NCBI RefSeq assembly: GCF_018614415.1 | Contig: NZ_JAGGOO010000002.1 | Location: 24,206-88,205 of the forward strand | Length of the DNA stretch: 64,000 nt | Reading direction: 5' to 3' | Source: Streptomyces sp. ISL-12 | Lineage (GTDB): Bacteria > Actinomycetota > Actinomycetes > Streptomycetales > Streptomycetaceae | Part shown: positions 1 to 8,667 of the stretch, piece after piece | How positions within the stretch are numbered: position 1 is the stretch's first letter | Layout: every line of letters starts with the position of its first letter | Position numbers and translations under genes: made by a program | The notes under the pieces: model-generated | Databases searched by the model: none | Told to the model about the DNA's origin: nothing | What the model saw: only the letters and a program-made list of their open reading frames with translations

Positions 1-1221
1 CTGTGCGCCCTGGCCCCGGACGCCGGCACGCTGATCGCCGCCCGGGCGTTGCAGGGCGTCGGCGGCGCGCTGCTCACCCCCGGTTCGCTGGCGATCATCG
101 AGGCGTCGTTCCACCCGGACGACCGGCCGCGCGCGATCGGCCTGTGGTCGGGTTTCGGCGGCATCGGCGCGGCGCTGGGGCCGTTCCTCGGCGGCTGGCT
201 GGTGGACGGCCCCGGCTGGCGCTGGACCTTCCTGCTGAGCACCGTCCCGGCGCTGCTGTGCGTGCCGGTCGCGCTGCGCCACGTCCCGGAGTCCGTGGGG
301 GCGCCCCGGCCGGCCCCGGCCGGCGGGCTGCGGCCGGGTTTCGACGTGTCCGGTGCCGTGCTGGGCGCGCTGGCGCTGGCACTGGCCACCTACGCGCTGA
401 CCGAGGCGCGCGGCGGCGGCCCGGTGGCCGTGACCGCCGCCGTCGCCGCCGTCCTGGTGGGCGCCGCGTTCCTGCGCGTCGAGCGGCGCGGCGGTGACCC
501 GATGATGCCGCCGGCGATCTTCTCGTCCCGGCAGTTCACCGCCGTCAACCTGATCACCGTGTGCGTCTACGCGGGCACCGGCGGGTTCTTCTTCCTGACC
601 GCGCTGCACTTGCAGATCGTCGTCGGGTACTCGGCGCTGGGCGCCGGTGCGGCCATGCTGCCCAACACCGTGCTGATGCTGCTGTTCTCGGCCGGTGCCG
701 GGGCGCTCGCCCAGCGGCTGGGGCCGCGACTGCCGCTCACCGCGGGCCCGTTGGTGTGCGGGGCGGGCATGCTGATGATGCTGCGGGTCGGGCCGGGCGC
801 GTCCTACCCGGCCGAGATCCTGCCCGCGCTGCTGGTGATGGGCGCCGGCATGGTGGTCCTGGTGGCGCCGCTGACGGTGACGCTGCTGTCGTCGGTGGAC
901 GCCGCCGACGCCGGGCTGGCCAGCGGCATCAACAACGCCGCGGCCCGGGCGGCCGGGCTGGTGGCCGTGGCGGCGCTGCCGCTGCTGGTCGGGATGGGGC
1001 CGGACGCCTACCGGTCGGACGCGGCCTTCACCGCCGCGTTCGGCCGGGCCATGCCGCTGTGCGCGGGCCTGCCGGCCGTCGGCGCGGCGCTCGCCTTCGG
1101 CCTGCTGCCGCGGACAGCCTCGGCTCCCGGCCGCCCGCACGGGCGGGCCCACGGCTGGCTGATGGAGCCGCCGCTGGTCTCCCGCTTCCTGCACCACCGC
1201 ACCACCGCACCCCACCTGTGA
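1..1221 (+). CDS. MFS drug-efflux transporter (DHA2/EmrB-like), 5' end outside window
   Basis: The frame is open from the first base, so the true start lies upstream; about 406 residues of the C-terminal part are visible. It is a chain of hydrophobic segments, with the glycine/proline motif GFGGIGAALGPFLGGWL near residue 50, which is motif C of proton-driven antiporters, and LQIVVGYSALGAG further on, as in 14-TM EmrB/QacA transporters. The protein should sit in the cytoplasmic membrane and export small organic compounds; the substrate cannot be read from sequence. The next gene, a cupin, follows after 42 bases on the same strand, so the two may be co-transcribed. A TGTGACA at its stop codon does not form a valid promoter. 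Confidence 0.88.
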   Translation: MCALAPDAGTLIAARALQGVGGALLTPGSLAIIEASFHPDDRPRAIGLWSGFGGIGAALGPFLGGWLVDGPGWRWTFLLSTVPALLCVPVALRHVPESVGAPRPAPAGGLRPGFDVSGAVLGALALALATYALTEARGGGPVAVTAAVAAVLVGAAFLRVERRGGDPMMPPAIFSSRQFTAVNLITVCVYAGTGGFFFLTALHLQIVVGYSALGAGAAMLPNTVLMLLFSAGAGALAQRLGPRLPLTAGPLVCGAGMLMMLRVGPGASYPAEILPALLVMGAGMVVLVAPLTVTLLSSVDAADAGLASGINNAAARAAGLVAVAALPLLVGMGPDAYRSDAAFTAAFGRAMPLCAGLPAVGAALAFGLLPRTASAPGRPHGRAHGWLMEPPLVSRFLHHRTTAPHL

Positions 1222-1263
1222 CACCCGGCCGGAACCCCCGGCCGCGAGGAGAAGGAGCACACC

Positions 1264-1758
1264 ATGTCGTACCCGTACCCGGAGCAGAAGTACTGGGGTG
1301 AGGACGGTGAGGTCAGCGCCGTCTTCCGGCCGGCCGGCACCCCGCCGGCCCTCGGGGAGAGCGGTACCGGCAAGGACGCCACCCACTATCTGGCGACCAC
1401 CGCCACCACCCGGGGCGAGTTCGGGCTGTACCGGGTGGAGATGCGGCCCCGGGCGGGCGGCCCCAAGACGCACTTCCACAAGCGGATCTCCGAGTCGTTC
1501 TACATCCTGGACGGCACCGTGCGGGTCTTCGACGGGGTGCGGTGGGTGGACGCCCGCAAGGGCGACTTCCTGCATGTGCCGCAGGGCGGGCTGCACGCCT
1601 TCCGCAACGACTCCGACGCGCCGGCCGACATGCTGCTGCTGTTCACCCCGGGCGCCCCGCGCGAGGAGTACTTCGAGCAGGTGGCGCACCTGGCGCACGC
1701 CCCGGAGGAGGAGCGCGCCGCGTTCTTCGACAAGCACGACTCGTACTTCGTGGAGTAG
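1264..1758 (+). CDS. Cupin-domain protein
   Basis: A 164-residue single-domain cupin. Motif 1 is KTHFHKRISESFYILDG near residue 68 (two His and one Glu as metal ligands), and motif 2 is GDFLHVPQGGLHAFRN near residue 100 (third His). It therefore probably binds a divalent metal in a small beta barrel in the cytoplasm, as a dioxygenase, isomerase or sensor; the substrate is unknown. The ATG is preceded by GAGGAGAAGGAG. It follows the MFS gene closely and ends in a strong bidirectional hairpin shared with a second, convergent cupin gene. Confidence 0.85.
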   Translation: MSYPYPEQKYWGEDGEVSAVFRPAGTPPALGESGTGKDATHYLATTATTRGEFGLYRVEMRPRAGGPKTHFHKRISESFYILDGTVRVFDGVRWVDARKGDFLHVPQGGLHAFRNDSDAPADMLLLFTPGAPREEYFEQVAHLAHAPEEERAAFFDKHDSYFVE

Positions 1759-1765
1759 CCGGTCC

Positions 1766-1833
1766 TACGACGGGGCCCCGCGCCCGTGACATCCCGGCGG
1801 CTTCCGGTGTCACGGGCGCGGGGCCCCGTCGTA
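1766..1833. terminator. Bidirectional hairpin terminator, 26-bp perfect stem
   Basis: Bases 1766-1791 and 1808-1833 are perfect reverse complements around a 16-base loop. It lies between two convergent cupin genes and has no T tract, which is usual in Streptomyces. Confidence 0.85.
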
Positions 1834-1837
1834 CGAG

Positions 1838-2299
1838 TCAGGCCCTGGGCCGGGGGGCGCGCAGGTGGGCGCGCTCCTTCAGTTCGGCCTCGTCGACCAG
1901 GGTCAGCATGGGCTGGCCCGGGGCGCACAACATGGTGACGACGAACTCGGTGCGCTCGTCGGCCAGGGCGTTGCCGTCCTGGTAGTGGATGGCGTCACCG
2001 CCGGGCTCCCAGAAGGTGCCGCCGGCCTCGACGACCCGCTCGGGCTCGCCCTCCAGCTCGAAGCGGACAGCGCCCTTGGTGACGTAGCCGAACGCCGGGC
2101 CGGAGTGGCGGTGCGGCGGGGTGCCCGGGTCGCCGGGCTCCCACTGGACGTGGATGGTCATCGCCGAGGCGCCTTCGGGGATGACGACCGGGGAGGCGTC
2201 CTGGATCACCTTCGCCGCCCGGGTCCAGCTGGGGCCGTCCTCGCCACCGGCTGCGTGCCCGTGGTGGCCGTGGTGGGTGTGCTGTGCGTTCTCCGACAC
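1838..2299 (-). CDS. Cupin-domain protein with His-rich N-terminus
   Basis: A 153-residue protein beginning at GTG (VSENAQ...), with GGAAGG nine bases upstream; a longer frame exists but would start upstream of the predicted transcription start. The N-terminus is histidine-rich (HTHHGHHGH). The cupin motif GTPPHRHSGPAFGYVTKG lies near residue 65 and the second motif around EPGGDAIHY near residue 105. It probably binds metal. An ECF41-type promoter (2388-2361) lies about 60 bases upstream, back to back with the promoter of the epimerase operon, so it should belong to the island regulon. Function beyond the fold is unknown. Confidence 0.82.
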   Translation of the reverse strand: MSENAQHTHHGHHGHAAGGEDGPSWTRAAKVIQDASPVVIPEGASAMTIHVQWEPGDPGTPPHRHSGPAFGYVTKGAVRFELEGEPERVVEAGGTFWEPGGDAIHYQDGNALADERTEFVVTMLCAPGQPMLTLVDEAELKERAHLRAPRPRA

Positions 2300-2360
2300 T
2301 GGGTCGCACCTTCCGTAGTCGTGTCCGTGGCCCTCGGCCGCGGTGGCCGTGCCACCCTCC

Positions 2361-2388
2361 TGACCGGCTGACCGGTGGATCTGTGACA
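2361..2388 (-). promoter_or_regulatory. ECF41-type promoter P1
   Basis: On the minus strand, -35 TGTCACA (2388-2382), 15-base spacer, -10 CGGTCA (2366-2361), upstream of the cupin gene at 2299. Divergent from P2. Confidence 0.8.
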
Positions 2389-2405
2389 GTGCGCGCACGA
2401 CACGG

Positions 2406-2433
2406 TGTCACAGGATTCGAAGCGGGCCGGTCT
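2406..2433 (+). promoter_or_regulatory. ECF41-type promoter P2
   Basis: -35 TGTCACA (2406-2412), 15-base spacer, -10 CGGTCT (2428-2433). It lies 60 bases before the NmrA-like gene that heads the pyruvate dehydrogenase operon. Confidence 0.82.
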
Positions 2434-2493
2434 AGGTGGATGAGCACGGTGGCACTCCGACGCCCGCCACCGGCCGCGACGGAGGAGAGCCAG

Positions 2494-3234
2494 ATGAGAG
2501 TCGTCGTTGTAGGTGCCACCGGTCTGATCGGTGCGCGGACCGTCGCCCGGCTGCGGGACCACGGGGTGGAGGCCGTGCCGGCCTCCCGCGAGCACGGGGT
2601 CGACGTCATCACCGGGGAGGGCCTGGACCGGGTACTGCGCACGGCCGAGGTGGTCGTGGACGTCACCGACGCGCCCACCCGGGAGCAGGACGTCAGCACC
2701 GCGTTCTTCACCACCGCCACGGGCAATGTCCTCAAGGCCGCCGCCGCGGCCGGCGTCGAGCACTACGTGGCGCTGTCGTTGGTGGGCGCCGACCGGGTCG
2801 GCTCGGGCTACTTCCGGGCCAAGGCGGCGCAGGAGGACCTCGCCCGGCACGCCACCGTGCCGTACTCCCTGGTGCGGGCCACACCGTTCTACGAGTCCCT
2901 GGCGGCCGTCGCGACCGCCGGTCTGCGGGCCGGCGGTGTGCATGTGCCGCCGCTGCTGCTGCGGCCGGTCTCGGCGGACGACGCCGCGGCGGCACTCGCC
3001 CATGTCGCCGTGGGGTTGCCGCGGTTCGGCGTGCTCGAAGCCGCCGGGCCCGAGGAGCTGAAGCTGGAGAGCGCCACCGTCGAGCTGCTGGCCCGCCTCG
3101 GCCGGACCGGCCCGGTGATCCCCGACCCGCGCACCCCGTTCTTCGGCGCGGTGCTCCAGGAGCGGACCCTGCTTCCCGGACCGGACGCCCACCTGGGCAA
3201 CCACAGCTTCGCCCAGTGGCTGCAGAGCCGCTGA
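2494..3234 (+). CDS. NmrA-like NAD(P)-binding oxidoreductase/epimerase
   Basis: A 246-residue Rossmann-fold protein. It opens with the dinucleotide-binding motif [14 protein letters not shown] and continues as an atypical short-chain dehydrogenase (NmrA/SDR_a5 type), with a YFRAKAAQE segment in place of the usual YxxxK. The start is ATG at 2494 with GGAGGAG ten bases upstream. It is paralogous to the gene at 21802 over its whole length. NAD(P)-binding epimerase-like proteins of this sort are the classic neighbours and targets of ECF41 sigma factors, and promoter P2 precedes it. The pyruvate dehydrogenase gene follows after 32 bases, so they form an operon. The reaction is unknown. Confidence 0.85.
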   Translation: MRVVVVGATGLIGARTVARLRDHGVEAVPASREHGVDVITGEGLDRVLRTAEVVVDVTDAPTREQDVSTAFFTTATGNVLKAAAAAGVEHYVALSLVGADRVGSGYFRAKAAQEDLARHATVPYSLVRATPFYESLAAVATAGLRAGGVHVPPLLLRPVSADDAAAALAHVAVGLPRFGVLEAAGPEELKLESATVELLARLGRTGPVIPDPRTPFFGAVLQERTLLPGPDAHLGNHSFAQWLQSR

Positions 3235-3266
3235 ACCCGCCCGCCCGCACCGACCGGAAGGCCGCC

Positions 3267-5981
3267 ATGAGTGTTCCGTCCCGGCCCGCTGAGCCCCCCG
3301 TGCCCAGTGAGCTCGACCAACTGCCCGACCGCGACCGGGAGGAGACCGCCGAGTGGCAGGCGTCCCTGGACGCCGTCGTGCGCCACGCCGGGCCGGAACG
3401 GGCCGCCTATCTGATGCGGCGGGTGCACGAGTTCGCCGAGCGGACCGGCACCGCCCTGCCGGGGCTGCTGTCCTCCGACTACATCAACACCGTGCCGGCC
3501 GCCGCGCAGCCGCCGTTCGACGGCGACCTGGAGCTGGAGACCCGGATCACCGCGCTCAACCGGTGGAACGCCGCGGCGATGGTCACCCGCGGCGCCCCGC
3601 TGGGGCTGGGCGGCCACATCTCCACGTACGCCTCGGCGGCCTGGCTCTACGAGACCGGCTTCCACCACTTCTTCCGGGGCAAGGACGGCGACGGCTCGGG
3701 CGACCAGCTCTTCCTCCAGGGGCACGCCTCCCCCGGCATCTACGCCCGGGTGTTCCTCGAAGGGCGGCTGAGCGAGCGGGAGTTGGACGCCTTCCGGCGG
3801 GAGGCGGGCGGGCACGGGCTGCCGTCCTACCCGCACCCGCGGCGGCTGCCGTGGCTGTGGGAGTTCCCGACCGTCTCGATGGGGCTGGGCCCGCTCAACG
3901 CCGTGTACCAGGCCCGGTTCAACCGCTATCTGCACGCGCGCGGCATCAAGGACACCTCCGCCTCGCGGGTGTGGGCCTTCCTGGGCGACGGCGAGACGGA
4001 CGAACCGGAGTCCCTGGCCGCGCTGACCCTGGCCTCCCGCGAGGGCCTGGACAACCTGACCTTCGTCATCAACTGCAACCTGCAGCGCCTGGACGGGCCG
4101 GTACGGTCCAACTCCAAGATCGTGCAGGAGCTGGAGGCACGGTTCCGCGGCGCGGGCTGGCACGTGGTCAAGACGCTGTGGGGCGCCGCCTGGGACCCGC
4201 TGCTCGCCCGGGACACCACCGGTGACCTGGTGCGCCGGCTGGGCGAGGTGCCCGACGCGCAGTTGCAGACGCTGGCCGCGCGGGACGCGGCGTACGCCCG
4301 CGAGCACTTCTTCACCGGGCCCGCCCTGGCCGCGCTCGCCGCCTCGCTGAGCGACGCGCAGGTCACCGACCTGTTCGAGAACTCCCGTGGCGGACACGAG
4401 CCGTTGAAGGTGTACGCCGCCTACCGGGCCGCGGTGGAGCACCGGGGGGCGCCGACGGTGGTCCTCGCCCAGACGGTCAAGGGACACACCCTCGGCTCGG
4501 CGTTCGAGTCCCGCAACGCCAACCATCAGATGAAAAAGCTGACGATGGCTCAGTTCCGGGAGCTGCGCGACCTGCTGGACCTGCCCATTCCGGACCGCGC
4601 GCTGGCCGGCGACCAGGTGCCGTACTGGCATCCGGGCGAGGACTCCCCCGAGGTGCGGTACCTGCGCGCGCGCCGGGCCGCGCTGGGCGGTCCGCTGCCG
4701 CTGCGGCGGGTGAGCGCGGGGCCGCTGCCGCAGCCGTCCGCCAAGCCCTTCGAGGAGCTGGAGAAGGGCTCCGGGCACCAGGAGATCGCCACCACCATGG
4801 CACTGGTCCGGCTGGTCAGGGAGCTGATGCGGGACGAGCGGACCGGGGCCCGCTGGGTGCCGATCATCCCCGACGAGGCCCGTACCTTCGGCATGGAGTC
4901 GATGTTCCCCACGGCCGGCATCTACTCGCCGCTGGGCCAGACGTACGACCCGGTCGACGCCGGCCAGCTCCTGCACTACAAGGAGAGCGAGACCGGGCAG
5001 CTGCTCATCGAGGGCATCACCGAGGCCGGTTCGGTGGCCGAGTTCACCGCCGCGGCGACCTCGTACGCCACGCACGGCGAGCCGATGATCCCGTTCTACA
5101 TCTTCTACGCCATGTTCGGTTTCCAGCGCACCGGCGACCAGTTCTGGGCGCTCGGCGACCAGATGGGCCGCGGTTTCGTGATCGGCGGCACCGCCGGGCG
5201 TACGACCATGACCGGTGAGGGCCTCCAGCACGGCGACGGCCACTCGCACCTGCTGGCCGCCACCAACCCGGCGGCGGTCAGCTACGACCCGGCGTTCGCC
5301 TACGAGATCGCCGTGATCGTCCGGGACGGTCTGCGCCGGATGTACGGCGAGCGGCCCGAGGACGTCTTCTACTACCTGACCGTGTACAACGAGCCCCGGC
5401 ACCAACCCGCCATGCCGGCGGTGCCGGGCGTCGAGGAGGGCATCGTCCGGGGCGTCTACCGGTTCCGGCCCGCCGAGCCGGCCGCGGCCGCGGCGGCCGG
5501 GCCCCGGCTGCAACTGCTCGCCTCCGGTACGGCGATCCACTGGGCCCTGCGCGCGCAGGAACTGCTCGCCGCCGACTGGGACGTGCACGCCGACGTGTGG
5601 TCGGTGACGTCCTGGACGGAGCTGCGGCGGGACGCGATGGCGGCGGACGACGCGCGCACGCGCGGCGAGGACCGCACGCCGTACGTCACCCGGGCGCTGG
5701 CCGGGGCGCCGGGGCCGGTGCTGGCGGTCAGCGACTGGATGCGGCAGGTGCCGGACCAGATCAGCCAGTGGGTCGAGCAGGACTACTACTCGCTGGGCAC
5801 CGACGGTTTCGGCCTGTCCGACACCCGTGCGGACGTACGCCGGTACTTCGGGGTCGACCCCGAGTCGATCGTGGTGACGGCCCTGGACCGGCTGGCCCGG
5901 GCCGGGCGGCTGTCCGCCGAGACCGTCGCGCGGGCCCGCGAGCGCTACCGCCGGGGGCCGTCCGGGCCCGCCGGTCAGTGA
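3267..5981 (+). CDS. aceE: Pyruvate dehydrogenase E1 component, homodimeric type
   Basis: A 904-residue protein close in length to E. coli AceE. E1 decarboxylates pyruvate with thiamine diphosphate and passes the acetyl group to the lipoyl arm of E2. The ThDP-binding signature [10 protein letters not shown] to [11 protein letters not shown] is near residues 240-280, HATYA-like segments such as [10 protein letters not shown] near residue 117, and the C-terminal transketolase-like domain carries [13 protein letters not shown] and [11 protein letters not shown]. The ATG at 3267 follows GGAAGG. It sits between an NmrA-like gene and a degraded E2 gene, four bases apart on the E2 side. Streptomyces normally has another aceE, so this is probably a second, ECF41-controlled copy, and with its own E2 broken it would have to use another E2. 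Confidence 0.92.
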   Translation: MSVPSRPAEPPVPSELDQLPDRDREETAEWQASLDAVVRHAGPERAAYLMRRVHEFAERTGTALPGLLSSDYINTVPAAAQPPFDGDLELETRITALNRWNAAAMVTRGAPLGLGGHISTYASAAWLYETGFHHFFRGKDGDGSGDQLFLQGHASPGIYARVFLEGRLSERELDAFRREAGGHGLPSYPHPRRLPWLWEFPTVSMGLGPLNAVYQARFNRYLHARGIKDTSASRVWAFLGDGETDEPESLAALTLASREGLDNLTFVINCNLQRLDGPVRSNSKIVQELEARFRGAGWHVVKTLWGAAWDPLLARDTTGDLVRRLGEVPDAQLQTLAARDAAYAREHFFTGPALAALAASLSDAQVTDLFENSRGGHEPLKVYAAYRAAVEHRGAPTVVLAQTVKGHTLGSAFESRNANHQMKKLTMAQFRELRDLLDLPIPDRALAGDQVPYWHPGEDSPEVRYLRARRAALGGPLPLRRVSAGPLPQPSAKPFEELEKGSGHQEIATTMALVRLVRELMRDERTGARWVPIIPDEARTFGMESMFPTAGIYSPLGQTYDPVDAGQLLHYKESETGQLLIEGITEAGSVAEFTAAATSYATHGEPMIPFYIFYAMFGFQRTGDQFWALGDQMGRGFVIGGTAGRTTMTGEGLQHGDGHSHLLAATNPAAVSYDPAFAYEIAVIVRDGLRRMYGERPEDVFYYLTVYNEPRHQPAMPAVPGVEEGIVRGVYRFRPAEPAAAAAAGPRLQLLASGTAIHWALRAQELLAADWDVHADVWSVTSWTELRRDAMAADDARTRGEDRTPYVTRALAGAPGPVLAVSDWMRQVPDQISQWVEQDYYSLGTDGFGLSDTRADVRRYFGVDPESIVVTALDRLARAGRLSAETVARARERYRRGPSGPAGQ

Positions 5982-6248
5982 GGAGTTGACCGACGTCATG
6001 ACGATTGCCCTGACCCTGCCCGCGCTCGGCGAGTCCGTCACCGAGGCCACGGTGACGCGCTGGCTGAAACAGGCGGGCGACCGTGTCGAGGCCGACGAGC
6101 CGCTGCTGGGGGTGTCCACCGACAAGGTCGGCACCGAGCCCCCCGCCCCGGCCGGCGGGGGGCTGCTGGAGATCACCGCCGCCGAGGACGAGACGGTGGA
6201 GGTCGGCGCCCGGCTGGCCGTCATCGGGACCGGGACGACGGCGGACAC

Positions 6249-6259
6249 GGGGGGGGGGG
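6249..6259 (+). repeat. Poly-G tract of 11 bases in the E2 linker
   Basis: An 11-base G homopolymer inside a coding linker. Such runs can slip during replication or be miscounted in sequencing; here the frame stays open with 11 G. Confidence 0.7.
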
Positions 6260-6789
6260 TGGTGTCTGAGGGGGGTCCGGCGGTGCCGGCGACTCCGGTG
6301 GCTCTGGTGACTCCAACTGCCCCTACCACTCCGGTAACCACACCGATGAGCCCCGCCCCGGCGGCGGACCGCCTCCCGCTGCGGGGCCGGACCGTTCCGC
6401 TGACCCGGATGCGCCGGGCCATCGGCGACAACCTGAAGAAGGCGTTGCGCGAGCAGGCGCAGCTGACCACCACGGTGGAGGCCGACGTCACCCGGCTGAT
6501 CCGGCTGCGGGCCGGTGCGAAGGACGGGTTCCTCGACCGGGAGGGCGTCAAGCTGTCACCGCTGCCCTTCTTCCTCAAGGCCGCCGCCCAGGCGCTGAAG
6601 GCGCACCAGGTGGTCAACGCCAGGATCGACGAGGCCGCGGGGACGATCACCTGCTTCGACACCGAGAACGTCGGCGCCGACGGCAAGGAGTCCATCGGCG
6701 TCCGGGACCTGGTGCACCTGTCCCTGTCGTACGACCACCGGCTGGTGGACGGTGCGGACGCGGCCCGCTATCTGACCACCGTCAGGGCG

Positions 6790-7130
6790 CCGCGGCCACC
6801 CGGGGCAGCCAGGTGCGCCGCGCCTCGGCCGGCGGGTGCCCGCAACACCCAGGGCCGTTCCGAGGCAGGCGGCCAGCGCCACCGTGCAGGGATCACCGGA
6901 GGTGCCGAGGAGCACGGCACCCGGCGGTCACCGCGGACAGCGTCAGGTTCGTCGCGGCGAGCAGCCACTGCCCGCGCCCAGCACCAGGCAGCCAGTCAGC
7001 AGCAGCACGACGCCGCCGGCGTCGAAGCGGTCAGTTGGCCCATGATGTGGGCGGCCTGGCCGTCGATGCGGGCACCGGCTCCCTCCAGGTCGGTGCCGAC
7101 CCGGACGGGCGTGCTTTCGGTGTCGGGCAT
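6790..7130 (-). pseudogene. Remnant of a small membrane protein, several frameshifts
   Basis: On the minus strand an ATG at 7130, preceded by AAGGA, begins MPDTESTPVRVGTDLEGAG and reaches HIMGQLTA. The likely continuation FDAGGVVLLLTGCLVLGAG is in a second frame, QWLLAATNLTLSAVTAG in a third, and LLGTSGDPCTVALAACLG in another. Together they read as a membrane protein of about 110 residues with hydrophobic segments, broken by at least three frame changes. It lies 92 bases beyond the stop of the GNAT gene, as the last member of that operon, and overlaps the tail of the broken E2. The family is not recognised. Confidence 0.55.
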
Positions 7131-7222
7131 CTGATGTCCTTCGGCGGAGAGGGGTGGTCATCCCAGCCGGGCCGGCGGGAGCCGGACGGCGGTGAGGTCG
7201 GCCAGGTTGGCCTGCGGGGCGG

Positions 7223-7723
7223 TCACCTACTTCCGCCGCCGGCGGCGGGGATCCGGCCGGCCGGGCCGAGGAGCCGGACCGAGGCGGTGACCGCGCCGTC
7301 CGTCTCCACCCGCCGCACGGGGACGGGCGCGTGCCGCAGGATGGCGTCGATCCGTGTGTCCCCCGGCAGACAGAGCCCGTAGAGCGTCTCCCAGCCGCCG
7401 TCGAGCGCGTGCCGGAGCAGGGCGTGCAGCAGGCGGGTGCCCAGTCCGCGGCCCTGCCAGGCGTCCTCCACCAGCAGCGCGGCCTCCACGTCGGAGTGGT
7501 CCGGCATCAGGTGTCCCACCGCGACGAAGCGGCCGGTGGTGTCCCGCGCCGCCAGATGGACCGACCCCGGCCGGCCCAGCAGCGTGGGCAGACAGGTTCC
7601 GGGGTCGGCCATCGCACGGTGGTAGCGGCTCCACAGGGTCCGGGTGGAGCAGCGGCGGTGCAGCGCCACGACCCGGGCGAGATCGGCGGGTCCGGTCGGG
7701 ACGATCCGCGGTGCGCGACGCAT
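7223..7723 (-). CDS. GNAT-family N-acetyltransferase
   Basis: A 166-residue protein with the acetyl-CoA binding motif EDAWQGRGLGTRLL near residue 87 (Q/R-x-x-G-x-G/A loop) and the preceding beta strand AALLV. It should transfer an acyl group from acyl-CoA to an amine; the substrate is unknown. It follows the hydrolase gene by 14 bases on the same strand, so it is probably the third gene of the cytochrome b-hydrolase-GNAT operon driven by promoter P3. Confidence 0.82.
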   Translation of the reverse strand: MRRAPRIVPTGPADLARVVALHRRCSTRTLWSRYHRAMADPGTCLPTLLGRPGSVHLAARDTTGRFVAVGHLMPDHSDVEAALLVEDAWQGRGLGTRLLHALLRHALDGGWETLYGLCLPGDTRIDAILRHAPVPVRRVETDGAVTASVRLLGPAGRIPAAGGGSR

Positions 7724-7737
7724 CGGTTCGCCGCCGG

Positions 7738-8616
7738 TCAGCGCACCGAACGGGCGGCGTCCTCGATGACGTCGGTGACCGTGTCCGGCCGTGACACGCT
7801 CACCGCGTGCGAGGAGCGGACCTCGAAGGTGTGGGCGCCGGCCCGCTCGGCCATGAACCGCTGGGCGGCGGGCGGGATGTTGAGGTCGCGGGTGGCGACC
7901 AGCACCCAGGACGGGATGGTCTTCCAGGCCGGCTCGGCCGCGCCCTCGGCCAGGGCGGCCTCGGTGACCGGCCGCTGGGTGACGGCCATCAGGTCGGTCT
8001 TGGCGCGCGGCACGTCCGCCGCGAACTGGTGACGGAACTTGTCCTGCTGGATGTAGAGGTCGGTGCCCGTGGAGCCGTCGGCGCCGGTGACGGGCACCGG
8101 CCGCAGCGCCTCGCCGAGCGTGCCGCCGGGGAACTTCCCGGACAGGTCGACCGCGCTCTCGCCCTCCTCGGGGAGGAAGGCGGCCAGGTAGACCAGTGCC
8201 TCGACGTCCCGGTCGCCGGTGGCCGCGTTGCTGATCACCGAGCCGCCGTAGGAGTGGCCGGCCAGGACGACGGGTCCGTCGATGCCGGCCAGGACGTCCT
8301 TGAGGTAGGCGCTGTCACCACTGAGGGAGCGCAGCGGGTTGGCGACGGCGACCACCGGGTAACCGTCGTGTCTCAGTTTCCCGATGACGTCGTTCCAGCT
8401 CGTGGAGTCGGCGAACGCGCCGTGCACCAGGACGACGGTGGGCTTGGCGGCGGGGGCCGGGGCGCCCTTGTCGGCGGCGGCCGGGCCGACCGAGGTGACC
8501 AGGACGCTCGCGACGACACTGGCGCCGGCCAGGACGGTCAGGGCGAAACGGGCCCGGGCGGTGCGGGTGGTACGGGTTGACAGGGGGGTGCCGGTGGTGT
8601 GCGGGGAGCGGTTCAT
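7738..8616 (-). CDS. Secreted alpha/beta hydrolase
   Basis: A 292-residue protein with an N-terminal export signal: arginines, then the hydrophobic stretch FALTVLAGASVVASVLV, and a likely cleavage after AAA near residue 48. The mature part starts with the hydrolase signature VVLVHGAF, has the nucleophile elbow GHSYGG (Ser near residue 123) and a C-terminal catalytic His in SSHAVSVSRP. It resembles esterase-like hydrolases of the EstC type. ATG at 8616, with AAAGG upstream. It lies 51 bases after the cytochrome b gene and 14 bases before the GNAT gene, with no promoter of its own, so it is inferred to be in that operon. Confidence 0.85.
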   Translation of the reverse strand: MNRSPHTTGTPLSTRTTRTARARFALTVLAGASVVASVLVTSVGPAAADKGAPAPAAKPTVVLVHGAFADSTSWNDVIGKLRHDGYPVVAVANPLRSLSGDSAYLKDVLAGIDGPVVLAGHSYGGSVISNAATGDRDVEALVYLAAFLPEEGESAVDLSGKFPGGTLGEALRPVPVTGADGSTGTDLYIQQDKFRHQFAADVPRAKTDLMAVTQRPVTEAALAEGAAEPAWKTIPSWVLVATRDLNIPPAAQRFMAERAGAHTFEVRSSHAVSVSRPDTVTDVIEDAARSVR

Positions 8617-8667
8617 GTCGATCGCCTTTCGTGAAGGGGTGGGACGGTGCGGTGAGCGAGCCGGGGG

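Larger units (their letters stand above)
5998..7134 (+). pseudogene. Dihydrolipoamide acyltransferase (E2), catalytic core deleted
   Basis: ATG at 5998 with GAGGAG upstream. Residues 1-80 form a good lipoyl domain, with the lipoylation lysine in STDKVGTE (about Lys43). A Pro/Thr/Val linker and a catalytic-domain N-terminus (RTVPLTRMRRAIGDNLKKA) follow. No E3/E1-binding domain can be seen. After FDTENVG the protein jumps to VHLSLSYDHRLVDGADAARY, losing about 85-90 residues of the acetyltransferase core but keeping the DHR..DG catalytic motif. Homology stops near 6783; the frame then runs on to 7134 through DNA antisense to another broken gene. An 11-G run lies in the linker at 6249-6259. It may still make a lipoyl protein, but not a working E2. 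Confidence 0.75.

Noticed and set aside
1217..1223. TGTGACA (TGTCACA on the minus strand) at the MFS stop codon
   Set aside because: No GTC at the required distance (TGCGGT instead), and no minus-strand gene to drive.
5986..5988. TTG at 5986 as start of the E2 gene
   Set aside because: The ribosome site GAGGAG ends right at it; ATG 5998 has proper spacing.
2889..6695. Long minus-strand open frame opposite aceE
   Set aside because: Shadow of aceE and E2; low-complexity composition without motifs.
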